Shown piece after piece: positions 7,699-17,416 of a stretch of DNA of 64,000 nucleotides. Under the pieces are notes generated by a model, which was not told the origin of the DNA, made no database searches, and saw only the letters and a program-made list of their open reading frames with translations. The stretch is from Nocardia iowensis (lineage in GTDB: Bacteria; Actinomycetota; Actinomycetes; Mycobacteriales; Mycobacteriaceae): contig NZ_CP078145.1 of the NCBI RefSeq assembly GCF_019222765.1, positions 7,750,001-7,814,000 of the forward strand, given 5' to 3'. A program made the position numbers and the translations under genes. How positions within the stretch are numbered: the stretch's first letter is position 1; every line of letters starts with the position of its first letter.

Positions 7699-10600
7699 AT
7701 CTCGCCGTCCTCCATTGATTCGTCGAGCTGGGCCGAGATCGTGTCGGCGACCGCGGCCACGGTGGGTTCGGCGAACATCTGCCGCAGCCGCAAGACCACA
7801 CCGAACTGGCGGCGCACCGCCTCGGCGAAATGCGTTGCCGTCAAGCTGTCGCCACCGATGGCGAAGAAGTTGGTGTGCCTGCCGATGTCGGCGCCCGCGC
7901 CGGGCAGCAGCCCGGCCCACAGCTCCGCGATGGCCTTTTCCACCTCGGTGCGCGGCGGTTCGCCTGCCTCCTCGCCGTCACCGATCGAGCTGAGCAACTC
8001 GGCCACCCGCTTGCGGTCGACCTTGTCGCGGGCGCTCAGCGGCAGCCGCGGCAGCACGGTCAACCGATCGGGCACCATGTGCGTCGGCAGTTCGCCGCGC
8101 AGCCTGGCCAGCACCTGCTCCGCATCGAGCACCGGGCGGTCCACCGCCGAGCGCGCGGTGAGCAGCAGCAGCGCGGAATCGTCCCGCTCGGCAATGTCGA
8201 TCTCGGACAGGTCCGCCGCGGTCAGCACGTCGGCCCAGCGGGCCTTGTCCAGCATCGGGCTGCGGCGGCCACCGCCGAACCCGCGCTCGAGCAGGGCCGC
8301 GGTGAGCAACCCGATCGGTGCCAGCTCACTGTGCTCGATGCCGACCAGCAGACCGCGCGGGACGAGCAGGTCGGCCGCCTCCAGCGCGCCGTCCACCGGA
8401 TCGCGGTATCGGTGCAGCGCAACGACTGTCACGACGACGTCGAAGTGGTTGCGCAGGTCCTGCGGCAGCACCCCACCGGTCATCGCGCGGAACTGCCTGC
8501 TGTGCGGCAGCCCGTCGAGCCGCTGCGCGGCGAGGTCGAGCAGTCGGGGCGACGGGTCGAGCAAGGTCAGCTCGATGTGCTCGCTGTCAAGGCCGTCGAG
8601 CAGGTGGCGCGCGGCCATGCCGGTGCGGCAACCGAGTTCGGCGACGCGGACCGGACGGCCGAGCCGGGCGGCGAGCCCGGTGATCGTTCTGGCGATCCGG
8701 CCGATCGCGGCCCCGACATCCGGCTGCCCGGCGACCAGCGACTCCGGCGCGAGCACCGGATCCTCCAGCAGGGTGAGCGGTGACCGATCGCCGCGCAGGA
8801 TCTCGGTGACTTCAGCATCGGCGACGGCCAACCGTTCGGCCACGGAGTGCATCCACGTGCCCTCGGCCGCAGCGACATTCGCCGCCAAGACGGCCGGATC
8901 ACGGGCCTCGTCCCAGCGTGCTCCGGTACCGAAGCGGCCGGAGTGCGCGGTGAGCACGTCCCGCTCGACGAGCCAGTCGAGCCAGAGCACCAGCAGATTG
9001 CGGAAGTCGTCTGCGACGCCGAGCGCCGCTGCGATGTCGTCCACCGGAGCGGGGCCGGACTCGAGCCCGGCGGCGAGCAATGCCGCGATCCGCGCCTCGA
9101 CGATCGCCGCTTCGACATCGCCACCGGTGGTGAGTGCCTCATCGACACCGCCGTCGAGCACTCGGTCCAGCTCCGCCATGCCGTCGGTGGCCGGGGTCGC
9201 CCCGCTGTGTGCGGCGGTGACGGCCGCGGCGAGTTTGCGGTGGACGCCGGTACCGACGGTGGTCGCGACCGCGCTATCGATGTACGGATGCGCCTCGAGC
9301 GCGGATTCGATCTCGCCCAGCTCGATTCGATGGCCACGTACCTTGACCTGATGGTCCAGCCGACCGAGGAATTCCAGCGTGCCGTCCGGCCAGAACCGCG
9401 CCACGTCACCGCTGCGATACCAGCGCTGGCCCTGCCAGGACACGAACTTCTCCGCGGTCTTGGCCGCGTCGCCCCGGTATCCCTGTGCGACGCAAACTCC
9501 GCCGATCCACAGTTCACCGGCCACCCAGTCCGGGCAATCCCGGCCCTGGGTGTCCACCACTCGGTGGCACTGGTTGTGCAGGGCGAATCCGTAGGGGATG
9601 GAACGCCATTCGGGATCCATTTCGGTGACTTCGTACGCGTTGGACCAGATCGCCGTCTCGGTCGGCCCGCCGAGCGCGACGAATCGGCCTGCGGCAGAGC
9701 GCGCCCGGTATCGCACGGGCAGATCCATGCCCACCCAGTCGCCGGCCAGCAGCACCAACCGGATCTGGTCGGCCGTACCGTCGGCCTCGGCCGCGGTCAG
9801 GTACATGTCGAACAGCGCGGGCACGCTGTTCCAGACCGTCACCTCATGGCGACGGCACAGCTCCACCCAGCGGCGGGCCTCGCGGCGATCCTGCTCACCG
9901 ATCAGCACCAGCGCACCGCCGACGCTCAGCAAGCCGAACAGGTCGTACACCGACAGATCGAAATCCGCCGCCGACAGCGCCAATGCCCGATCGTCGGCAC
10001 CGACGCCGAACCGTTCGTTGATGTCGTCCAAGGTGTTCATCGCCGCCCGGTGCGAAACCTCTACGCCCTTGGGCTCACCCGTCGACCCGGACGTGAAGAT
10101 CACGTAGGCCGAACCGGATACGTCGACGCCGACCGGGCCTGGCAACGGGGTACCGTCCGGTGCCGCCGGGGAGATCACCCGCATGTTTTCGGGCCACCCG
10201 CCGCTGGCCTCGTCGGCCACCACGTACCGGACGCCCGCCGAAGCGAACATCCGATCCCGTCGTGCCACCGGCTGGTCGACACCCACCGGTACGTACGCCG
10301 CACCCGCGGCCAGCACACCGAGAATCGAAGCAACCTGGGCCGGGCCCTTCGGCAGCGTCACCCCGACAACGTCACCGCGACGCACGCCGCAGGCCACCAA
10401 GCCACCGGCCACCTGTAGCGCCCACGCGGCCAACGTCCCGTAGGACAACTCGCCGTCCTCGCCCCACACCAAGGCCACCCGGCCCGGCTCACGCTCGGCC
10501 CATTCGAAGAACCCGCCGTGCAACGGCCTGCCGCTCTCCGCGCGCGGTATCGGCAGCGAGTTCCGCTGAGGCAGCCGCAGCGGCAGCGGCGTTGCCCAGT

Positions 10601-13600
10601 CACCCCCGGCCACCCAGTCGAGCGCGGCGCAGTAGGCGGCGAACATCTGGTCGATCACGCCGTCGGCGAACAGTCCCTCCACGAAATCCCAACTGACCGA
10701 GACGCCGTCGGCATATTCGCGAACCTGAAGGTCGAGCGACACCTGCGGCGTATGCGAGATTTCCCAGGAGACCTCGGCGAAGGCGGACGCACCACTGGTG
10801 TCCATGCCGTCGAGCACGCCGAGCGCACTGGTGAACACGACCGGCATGCTCACCTCGGCCACCCCGGCGCGCCGCCCCATCTCGCGCAGCGCCCAGGTCG
10901 CGGACACCGCCTGATGGTCGAGGCCGCGCCAGATCTGTTCCTGCAGACCGCGCGCCCGTGCGGCCAGTCCCGAGCCCGGTTCCGGCTCGTACGCGACCAG
11001 CAAGAGCGAGGTGAACTCGCCGAGGATGTTGTCGATGTCGGGGTGGACCGGGTCGCGCTGGAAGGTGGTGAGCGTCAACGTCATATCCTGCTGCGTGCTC
11101 CAGGCACCGAGGACTTCGGCGTAGCACGCCAGCAACAGCGCCGACGGCGTGATCTCGTATTCGCGGGTCCGCTCGGTGATCCTCGCCCAGCTGGCCTGGT
11201 CGATGTGGGTCTCCCGGCGGGCGAAGCGTGGCGTCTCGATGCGGCCCGGCTCGATGGCGAGCGGAAGTTCCGGTGGCGGTGGTAGCCGGTCGATCAGGTC
11301 GAGCCAGTAGTCGCGCGCCGCGGCGATGTCCTCCGCGCTCGGCCGGGTGTTGAGCTCGTAGTCGCGGAAGGTGATGCCGACCGGCCGCAGCGGTGCCGCC
11401 GGATCCCAGTACAGCAGTTCCAGTTCCGCGAACAGGATGAAGATGCTGAGTGCGTCGACGATCAGGTTGTCCAGGCCGACGCCGATGCGGACCCGGTCGC
11501 CGTACCGCACGGCGCGCACATCGAACAGCGGCCATTCACCGGGCTCGAAGGTCCGGTGTGCCATGTCTTCACGCAGTTCGGCGAGCGCCGTGTCGGCGTC
11601 GGCCGCATCGGCGTCGGTGACCTCGATGACGAACTCGGGGACGCTGGGCAGCACCCACTGGTGCACGTTCCCGTCGAAGATCGTGCGAAGCATGTCGTGC
11701 CGCTCGATCAGCGTGTTCCAGGCCTGTTGCAGCCGGGCGAGATCGATGTCGCTGCCGTCGAATTCGCTGTAGAAGTGGCAGCCGATACCGCCGAGAGTGA
11801 ACTCCGGTCGCCGACCCATCAGGTAGGCGAGCTGCACGTCGGTCACCGGGAAGGGGTCGTAGCGGGCCGCCGGGTCCGGCTCGAAGCCGACCACGTTCGC
11901 GTTGCCGAGTTCCAGCGTTGCCGCGAAACCGGCCAGCGTCGGGTTCGCGAACAGTCCGCGAAGCTCCGCGCCCTCGATCCCGGCGGCGCCCAGCCGCGCG
12001 ACGAGACGGGTGCCGATGAGGCTGTCGCCGCCGCAGCGGAAGAAGTTGTCGGTTCGCGTCGCGCGGTCGATCGGCAGCAGTTCGACCCACAGCTCGGCGA
12101 CGAGTTGCTCCATGCGCCCCCGCGGCGGTTCGGCCTCCTGGCCGGTCGTGATGTCTTGCTGCTCGAGCACGGTGGCGACGGCGGCACGATCCACCTTGCC
12201 GTTCGGCGTCAGTGGCAGCACCGCGATGACGGCGAATTGTTCGGGAACCATGTGCGCCGGAAGCCGATCGCGCAGCCACAGCTCCACCTCGTCGGTGGCG
12301 GGCTCGGCGGTCTCGGCGGCGGTGACGGCCGCGGCGAGTTTGCGATGGGCACCGGTACCGATGGTGGTCGCGACCGCGCGATCGATGTGCGGGTGGGCTT
12401 CGAGCGCGGATTCGATCTCGCCCAGCTCGATTCGATGACCGCGCACCTTGATCTGATGATCGAACCGACCGAGGAATTCGAGCGTGCCGTCCGCCCAGAA
12501 TCGCCCCATGTCACCGGTGCGATACCACCGTCGGCCCTGCCACCAGACGAACTTTTCCTCGGTCTTCGCCGCGTCGCCCCGATACCCCTCCGCCAGACCG
12601 ACGCCGCCGATCCACAACTCGCCCGCCACCCAGTCCGGGCAATCCCGGCCCTGGGTGTCCACCACCCGATAGCACTGGTTGCGCAACGGGAAACCGTAAG
12701 GGATAGAGCGCCATTCGGGACCGACCTGATCTACCTCGAAGGCGTTCGACCAGATCGCGGCCTCGGTGGCGCCGCCCAACGCGACGAATCGGCCACCGGC
12801 ACAACGGCTCCGGTACCGACCGGGCAGATCCAAGCCCACCCAGTCACCCGAGACCAGTACCAACCGAATCCGATCGGCCACCTCGCCCGCCTCGGCCTCG
12901 GCGGTGGTCAGGTACATGTCGAACAACGCGGGTGCGCTGTTCCACACGGTCACGTCGTGGCGTCGACACAGCTCGACCCAGCGGCGGGCCTCCCTGCGGT
13001 CCTGCTCGCCGACCAGCACCAGCGCGCCGCCGACACCGAGCAAGCCGAACAGGTCGTAGACCGAAAGGTCGAAATCCGCTGCCGAGACCGCGAGCACCCG
13101 GTCGTCGGCGTCCACGCCGAACCGTTCGTTGACGTCCTCGACGGTGTTCACCGCCGCCCGGTGCGAAACCTCTACGCCCTTGGGTTGACCCGTCGAGCCG
13201 GACGTGAAAATCACGTAGGCCGAACCGGATACGCCGACACCCACCGGACCAGGCAAGGGAGTGCCACCCGGTTCCGTCGGCGAGATCACCCGCACGCCCG
13301 CGGGCCACGGGCCCCGCGCCGCGTCGGCCACCACATGCTGAACCCCGGCAGCACCCAGCATGAGTTCGCGACGCACGGCCGGTTGATCGATGCCAACCGG
13401 TACGTAGCCAGCGCCCGCGGCCAGCACACCGAAGATCGCCGCGACCTGAGCCGGACCCTTCGGTACCGTCACGCCGACCAGGTCACCGGGCCGCACGCCG
13501 TCGGCCACCAACCCACCGGCCACCCGCAATGCCCAGTCGGCCAGTTCGCCGTAGGACATCTCGCCGTCCTCGTCCCACAGCAACGCCGGACGCGCGGGAT

Positions 13601-15320
13601 CCGCTTCGGCCCGCTGGAAGAACGCCTCGTGCAGCAGCCGCCCGGACTCCAGGCCCTCGGTCGCGCCGACTACGCCGCGCACCGCCCGCTGGTCCTGCGG
13701 CAGTTCGATCGGCACCGGCGCCGACCAGTCACCGTACGAAAGCCACTCCAGCACACCGCAGTACGCGTCGAACATGCCCTCGACGACGCCCTCGGCGAAC
13801 AGCTCGGGGACGTAGTCCCAGTTCAGGTACAGCCCGCCGTCCATCTCCATCAGCTGGTGGTCCAGCCATACCTGCGGTGTCTGCGAAACCATGAAGCCGA
13901 GTTCGCCGAAGGACTCCCGGAAGTCGGGGCTGAGCAGGTCCCCGCTGTTCAGGTTGCTGGCGAAAACCACTGGCGCACCGGCATGTCCGTCACCGTTGCG
14001 CGCGAGGTCGCGCAGCACATCGAGGCCCGAGTACGCCGTGTGTGAGATGTCGGTCTGGAACTGCCGCTGGGTACGCCGGACGCGGTCGGCGAAACCCGGC
14101 GCGCCGAGGTCCACCTCGAGCAGGACGAGGTTGGTGAAGTCGGCGATCATCTCGGAGACGTCCGGGTGCAACGTTTTCCGGTCGAAGACAGGAACATTGA
14201 GCAGCAACCGCGACGTGCCGCTCCACCGGCCGAGCACCTCGGCGAAGGCGGTCGCGAGCATCATCGCGACGGTCACCTGGTGCTCGCGCGCCCGTTCGGT
14301 GAGACGAAGGTATGCGGCAGGCTCGAGCCAGCGCGCGATCCGGCGGAACCGCGGTCCCACGACTCGTTCGGGATCGACGGCGAGCGGAAGCGGCGGCGCG
14401 GCAGGCAGATCCGCCAGCCGGGACGTCCAGTACGCCCGGTCACCCTCGACGGCGGCCGCGCGCTGTGCGGTCAGCTCCGTCCGGTAACGCGGGAACGAAT
14501 ACGACAGTGGGCGCAGCGCTTCGGGGTCGCCGCGATAGGCCGCGGCGAGGTCGTTGAGGAAGATGTTGAAGCTCAATACGTCCGCGACCAGCAGGTCCAG
14601 TTCGACGTGCAGGCGGGTCGAGCCATTCGGCAGCAGCGACAACTGCACGTCGAACACCTCGCCGTGCTCGACGTCGAGTCTGCGGTGCGACAACGCATCA
14701 CGCAGTGTGCTCAGCTCGGCCGCGGCCCGGTCGGAGTCGCGCAGATCGTGCACCCGCAGGCCGGGCCAGTCCGGTCGCGGCACGATCTGCTGCGTACCGT
14801 CGCCGAGAATGCGCACCCGCAACATCGCGTGCCGTTCGGCCACCGCGCGGACCGAGTGCTCGAGGCGAGCGGGATCGACACCGCCGCCATCGATCTCGAG
14901 GTACACGTGGCAGCCGACGCCGCCGAGCGGCTGGTCGTCGCCCCGGCCGACCCAATACGCGTGCTGAATGGGGCTCAGGTCGAACGGGGCCGATTCGTCC
15001 ACCACGGCGGCGACGACGGCCTCCGGCGAAATCTCCGGGGTCCGTGCGCAAACCAGCTGCCACCAGTCGGCGATCGTCGGCCGTTCGAACAGCTCCGCGA
15101 ACTTGATGCCGAGACCGCGCCGGTTCCAGGAATCGACGACCCGCATGACATTGAGCGAGTCGATACCGCATTCGATCAGGTTCTCCGCCGGATCGATGTC
15201 CTCCGGAGCCTCGCCGAGCAGCGTCGCGACAAGTAGCACGAGGTCGCGCTGGCTGTCCGGGATTCTCGATTCGAATGTCGCGGTGGCCGCGACCGGGGGC
15301 ACAGATCCGTTGAAAACCAT
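7695..15320 (-). CDS. NRPS: ArCP-Cy-A(Cys)-T-Cy-A(Cys-like, stuffed with MT-like domain)-T
   Basis: The 2541-residue NRPS begins with an aryl carrier domain (CGIDSLN, Ser55), so the aryl acid is loaded here. Cy1 (about 110-540) has DLLVADVLS at 242-250; A1 (about 560-1060) has the cysteine code D-L-Y-N-L-S-L-I-W-K; T1 has FFRCGGDSL near 1097. Cy2 (about 1160-1590) has DNLIVDALS; A2 (TSGSTGEPKG near 1745) reads D-L-Y-N-L-A-L-I-W-K, one change from cysteine. Between its late A motifs, about 2035-2400, sits a methyltransferase-like insert with AELGCRTG, as in the stuffed A-domains of PchE/PchF and HMWP2, where it methylates or epimerises. T2 (FFAIGGDSL) is near 2485. A GGGAG ribosome site precedes the ATG. 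Predicted product: aryl-bis(thiazoline/thiazolidine) intermediate. Confidence 0.96.
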   Translation of the reverse strand: MVFNGSVPPVAATATFESRIPDSQRDLVLLVATLLGEAPEDIDPAENLIECGIDSLNVMRVVDSWNRRGLGIKFAELFERPTIADWWQLVCARTPEISPEAVVAAVVDESAPFDLSPIQHAYWVGRGDDQPLGGVGCHVYLEIDGGGVDPARLEHSVRAVAERHAMLRVRILGDGTQQIVPRPDWPGLRVHDLRDSDRAAAELSTLRDALSHRRLDVEHGEVFDVQLSLLPNGSTRLHVELDLLVADVLSFNIFLNDLAAAYRGDPEALRPLSYSFPRYRTELTAQRAAAVEGDRAYWTSRLADLPAAPPLPLAVDPERVVGPRFRRIARWLEPAAYLRLTERAREHQVTVAMMLATAFAEVLGRWSGTSRLLLNVPVFDRKTLHPDVSEMIADFTNLVLLEVDLGAPGFADRVRRTQRQFQTDISHTAYSGLDVLRDLARNGDGHAGAPVVFASNLNSGDLLSPDFRESFGELGFMVSQTPQVWLDHQLMEMDGGLYLNWDYVPELFAEGVVEGMFDAYCGVLEWLSYGDWSAPVPIELPQDQRAVRGVVGATEGLESGRLLHEAFFQRAEADPARPALLWDEDGEMSYGELADWALRVAGGLVADGVRPGDLVGVTVPKGPAQVAAIFGVLAAGAGYVPVGIDQPAVRRELMLGAAGVQHVVADAARGPWPAGVRVISPTEPGGTPLPGPVGVGVSGSAYVIFTSGSTGQPKGVEVSHRAAVNTVEDVNERFGVDADDRVLAVSAADFDLSVYDLFGLLGVGGALVLVGEQDRREARRWVELCRRHDVTVWNSAPALFDMYLTTAEAEAGEVADRIRLVLVSGDWVGLDLPGRYRSRCAGGRFVALGGATEAAIWSNAFEVDQVGPEWRSIPYGFPLRNQCYRVVDTQGRDCPDWVAGELWIGGVGLAEGYRGDAAKTEEKFVWWQGRRWYRTGDMGRFWADGTLEFLGRFDHQIKVRGHRIELGEIESALEAHPHIDRAVATTIGTGAHRKLAAAVTAAETAEPATDEVELWLRDRLPAHMVPEQFAVIAVLPLTPNGKVDRAAVATVLEQQDITTGQEAEPPRGRMEQLVAELWVELLPIDRATRTDNFFRCGGDSLIGTRLVARLGAAGIEGAELRGLFANPTLAGFAATLELGNANVVGFEPDPAARYDPFPVTDVQLAYLMGRRPEFTLGGIGCHFYSEFDGSDIDLARLQQAWNTLIERHDMLRTIFDGNVHQWVLPSVPEFVIEVTDADAADADTALAELREDMAHRTFEPGEWPLFDVRAVRYGDRVRIGVGLDNLIVDALSIFILFAELELLYWDPAAPLRPVGITFRDYELNTRPSAEDIAAARDYWLDLIDRLPPPPELPLAIEPGRIETPRFARRETHIDQASWARITERTREYEITPSALLLACYAEVLGAWSTQQDMTLTLTTFQRDPVHPDIDNILGEFTSLLLVAYEPEPGSGLAARARGLQEQIWRGLDHQAVSATWALREMGRRAGVAEVSMPVVFTSALGVLDGMDTSGASAFAEVSWEISHTPQVSLDLQVREYADGVSVSWDFVEGLFADGVIDQMFAAYCAALDWVAGGDWATPLPLRLPQRNSLPIPRAESGRPLHGGFFEWAEREPGRVALVWGEDGELSYGTLAAWALQVAGGLVACGVRRGDVVGVTLPKGPAQVASILGVLAAGAAYVPVGVDQPVARRDRMFASAGVRYVVADEASGGWPENMRVISPAAPDGTPLPGPVGVDVSGSAYVIFTSGSTGEPKGVEVSHRAAMNTLDDINERFGVGADDRALALSAADFDLSVYDLFGLLSVGGALVLIGEQDRREARRWVELCRRHEVTVWNSVPALFDMYLTAAEADGTADQIRLVLLAGDWVGMDLPVRYRARSAAGRFVALGGPTETAIWSNAYEVTEMDPEWRSIPYGFALHNQCHRVVDTQGRDCPDWVAGELWIGGVCVAQGYRGDAAKTAEKFVSWQGQRWYRSGDVARFWPDGTLEFLGRLDHQVKVRGHRIELGEIESALEAHPYIDSAVATTVGTGVHRKLAAAVTAAHSGATPATDGMAELDRVLDGGVDEALTTGGDVEAAIVEARIAALLAAGLESGPAPVDDIAAALGVADDFRNLLVLWLDWLVERDVLTAHSGRFGTGARWDEARDPAVLAANVAAAEGTWMHSVAERLAVADAEVTEILRGDRSPLTLLEDPVLAPESLVAGQPDVGAAIGRIARTITGLAARLGRPVRVAELGCRTGMAARHLLDGLDSEHIELTLLDPSPRLLDLAAQRLDGLPHSRQFRAMTGGVLPQDLRNHFDVVVTVVALHRYRDPVDGALEAADLLVPRGLLVGIEHSELAPIGLLTAALLERGFGGGRRSPMLDKARWADVLTAADLSEIDIAERDDSALLLLTARSAVDRPVLDAEQVLARLRGELPTHMVPDRLTVLPRLPLSARDKVDRKRVAELLSSIGDGEEAGEPPRTEVEKAIAELWAGLLPGAGADIGRHTNFFAIGGDSLTATHFAEAVRRQFGVVLRLRQMFAEPTVAAVADTISAQLDESMEDGEI

Positions 15321-15353
15321 GATTCTCCCAGTAAAAAAATCGTTGTCGAACCG

Positions 15354-16313
15354 TCAACAGGCTTGGTCGCTGCGGCTTTCCAGCGCCTCGGCAAACCGCT
15401 GCCAGTCCGCGGCACACAGCCGGGCGAGCTCGACGATGGCGCGGGTGCAGTGCCCGGGGATGTTGCGAGTGACCGCATCCCATTCCGTGTCGTCGGCGCC
15501 CGGTGCCTCCAGCCAGCGCAGCAGGGTGCGGCCGGACTCGGAGAAACGTATCGATGGATCGGACCGAAGCCGGCGCACGACCGCGCGTCGATCGACGGTA
15601 GGCAGAACCGGGACGGGGGCGACCGAGGTCTCGACCGCGGCGCGAGCACGTTGCTGCGAGGGCACCGGATTCTCCCCGCGGCGCATCCGCGCCCGGACAT
15701 CCTTGGCGGTGGTGGCCGAGATGCCTGCCGCACGCGCGACTTCACGAGCCGATGCCGTGGGATTCTCGGCGAAGATCTCGCTCGCCCGGATGCGACCGTC
15801 GACCCGGTTGCGCGGGTGATACCGGCCATCGCGGCCGAGTCGCTCGGACGGCGGCACGTTGCCCGACTCGCCGCGCAGCGAGGCGACGGTCTTGTCCGAG
15901 ATGCCCGCGACCGCAGCGATCGCTCGATCGGACCATTCCGGGTGGTACTCGATGATTCGCGCGGCGGCGGCCTTGCGGTCGGCCAGGGTGAGCGGCAGGC
16001 CGTGCGCGCTGTTGAGCCGGACCGCGAGCACGAAGGCATCGCGCTCGTCGCCGTCGAAGAATTGGACCTCGATGGTGTCGTCGCCACGCAGCTCGGCTGC
16101 CCGCAAGCGGTGTGCGCCATCGATCACCCGCATCGACGCCCGGTGCACGATGATCGGCGGGAGCGGGGCCTTCACCGCGGCAAGGGTCTGGATGTGGGCG
16201 GCGTTTTCGGCTTTTCTTGGCGAATCACCGAAAAGTAACTCGGTGATCGGAATTTCGATTCTTTCGCCCTCAGCGAGAACGCTTGTCGAATCGATGCTGG
16301 TAACCGTACCCAT
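15354..16313 (-). CDS. StrR-like ParB-domain pathway activator
   Basis: This is a transcriptional activator of the StrR/NovG/KasT kind, which switch on antibiotic clusters. The N-terminal ParB-like domain shows LFGDSPR, PPIIVHRASMRVIDGAHRLRAA and HGLPLTLADR; two helix-turn-helix-like segments follow (WSDRAIAAVAGISDKTVASLR and ARAAGISATTAKDVR). I chose the ATG at 16313 because AGGAAGG lies about 12 bases upstream; ATGs at 16322, 16343 and 16367 are in frame but lack a well-placed ribosome site. It is 33 bases upstream of the large NRPS and is probably the first gene of that operon, which implies self-reinforcing expression. DNA binding is inferred from the family. Confidence 0.87.
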   Translation of the reverse strand: MGTVTSIDSTSVLAEGERIEIPITELLFGDSPRKAENAAHIQTLAAVKAPLPPIIVHRASMRVIDGAHRLRAAELRGDDTIEVQFFDGDERDAFVLAVRLNSAHGLPLTLADRKAAAARIIEYHPEWSDRAIAAVAGISDKTVASLRGESGNVPPSERLGRDGRYHPRNRVDGRIRASEIFAENPTASAREVARAAGISATTAKDVRARMRRGENPVPSQQRARAAVETSVAPVPVLPTVDRRAVVRRLRSDPSIRFSESGRTLLRWLEAPGADDTEWDAVTRNIPGHCTRAIVELARLCAADWQRFAEALESRSDQAC

Positions 16314-16381
16314 ATCCGGCCCCATCCTTCCTGCGTTGCCCATTTCGATTGAGCTAGGCGCCAGCATGCATAACCGACGAA

Positions 16382-16395
16382 CTATTGGGCAATAG
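16382..16395. promoter_or_regulatory. Palindrome CTATTG-GG-CAATAG upstream of the activator
   Basis: Perfect 6-base arms around GG lie about 70-80 bases before the chosen start of the StrR-like gene, in an AT-richer patch that could hold the promoter. It is a candidate operator; no matching family site was recognised. Confidence 0.35.
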
Positions 16396-16596
16396 GTAAT
16401 GGGAGGGGTGCACCCGGTCGATCAACAAGGCAAGCGATAAGGTGATCCACCGTTACTACTTTCGGCTCACCGGCTGACCGGAATCGGCCATGGATTCGCT
16501 AAACGCCACGGCGGCTCCGCAGACGTGCTAGGACTGGCAGCAGAGCCGAATTGCTGGTGAGCGCGGGCTTTCCGGCAGAGCCGGGGAAAACGTGCA

Positions 16597-16636
16597 CCCG
16601 GTACCGATCGGCTCGCTCGTCGGCGAGCGCACCGGG
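16597..16636 (-). terminator. Candidate terminator after the response regulator
   Basis: Nested inverted repeat: outer arms CCCGGT/ACCGGG and inner arms GCTCGC/GCGAGC around a six-base loop. It lies about 100 bases past the response regulator stop. No T-run follows, so it is a weak call. Confidence 0.35.
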
Positions 16637-16734
16637 TCAGGTCGCGGCCGCCGCACCGATCGCGGGGCGGCGGGCATGCCGAATCGACCGCCGACCGGCA
16701 CTGTGCGCCGGGGCAGTCGAGGAGAATTCAGCGG

Positions 16735-17397
16735 CTATTGCCGACGGCCACCCGGCGACGAAAGCAGTCCGAGCGCGACGGCGCGATGGACGGCGTCCAG
16801 GCGCGAGCGCGCTCGCAATTTTGCGTAAACACGGGTCAAATGTCGTTTGACGGTGGCTTCGCTGACATATAGCTGTGCGGCGATCTGAGAATTACTGAAC
16901 GCGCGAGCTACCAATTTGAGAATTTCCAATTCGCGGGACGACAATGTGGGACCTTCCGCCTCGCCCGCGGAGGGCATCGCCCATCGGGGCACGTACCACA
17001 TCACCATCTGGCCGTCCCCGACCACCGACCGGATACCGGCACACAGCTCTTCTCGCCCAGAGGTTTTCGCGATATAGGCGGACGCGCCGACGGACGTCAG
17101 CTCTTGCACCAGATCGGTACTCGCATGCATGGACAGCACAACCACCCGGGTATCCGGCGAGACACCCCGGATCTGCCGAATCGTGGTCACCGCGCCCTCG
17201 CCCGGCATTTCCACGTCGAGCAGCAAGACGTCCGGCCGGTGCTCGGCGGCCAGCGCGACGGCATCGTGGCCGGACGCGCCGTCGCCGACGATGTGGAAAT
17301 CCGGTTCGGCCGCGAGAATCTGGCACACACCCTGCCGGAACAGCGTGTGATCGTCGGCAATGACGACCCGGTATCGCTCGGAACGCTCGGAGGTCAT
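16735..17397 (-). CDS. NarL/FixJ-family response regulator
   Basis: The 220-residue protein has a receiver domain (about 8-125) with the acidic pair in IADDHTLFRQG, the phospho-acceptor aspartate in LLLDVEMPG and the lysine in YIAKTSG. A LuxR-type helix-turn-helix follows (about 150-210: LSSRELEILKLVARAFSN and VSEATVKRHLTRVYAKL). It lies 19 bases after the histidine kinase, forming a standard two-component pair. Position between the kinase and the NRPS activator suggests it feeds into control of the siderophore cluster, but no target is shown by sequence. A stop region with a weak hairpin separates it from the NRPS operon. Confidence 0.93.
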   Translation of the reverse strand: MTSERSERYRVVIADDHTLFRQGVCQILAAEPDFHIVGDGASGHDAVALAAEHRPDVLLLDVEMPGEGAVTTIRQIRGVSPDTRVVVLSMHASTDLVQELTSVGASAYIAKTSGREELCAGIRSVVGDGQMVMWYVPRWAMPSAGEAEGPTLSSRELEILKLVARAFSNSQIAAQLYVSEATVKRHLTRVYAKLRARSRLDAVHRAVALGLLSSPGGRRQ

Positions 17398-17416
17398 CGT
17401 TCCTCCTTACTGTGGA

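Larger units (their letters stand above)
16314..16734. promoter_or_regulatory. Promoter region of the StrR-like/NRPS operon
   Basis: This 421-base gap separates the response regulator stop from the StrR-like start and must contain the promoter of the NRPS operon. It holds an 11-base direct repeat GTGCACCCGGT (16408-16418 and 16592-16602), a short palindrome (16382-16395) and a nested hairpin (16597-16636). No convincing IdeR/DmdR iron box was seen by eye. Confidence 0.5.

Noticed and set aside
6217..9351. Very long plus-strand open frame opposite the NRPS genes
   Set aside because: It mirrors the codon pattern of the minus-strand NRPS reading, has low-complexity Arg/Ser/Ala content and no domain; the same holds for 11556-14045 and 3631-6201.
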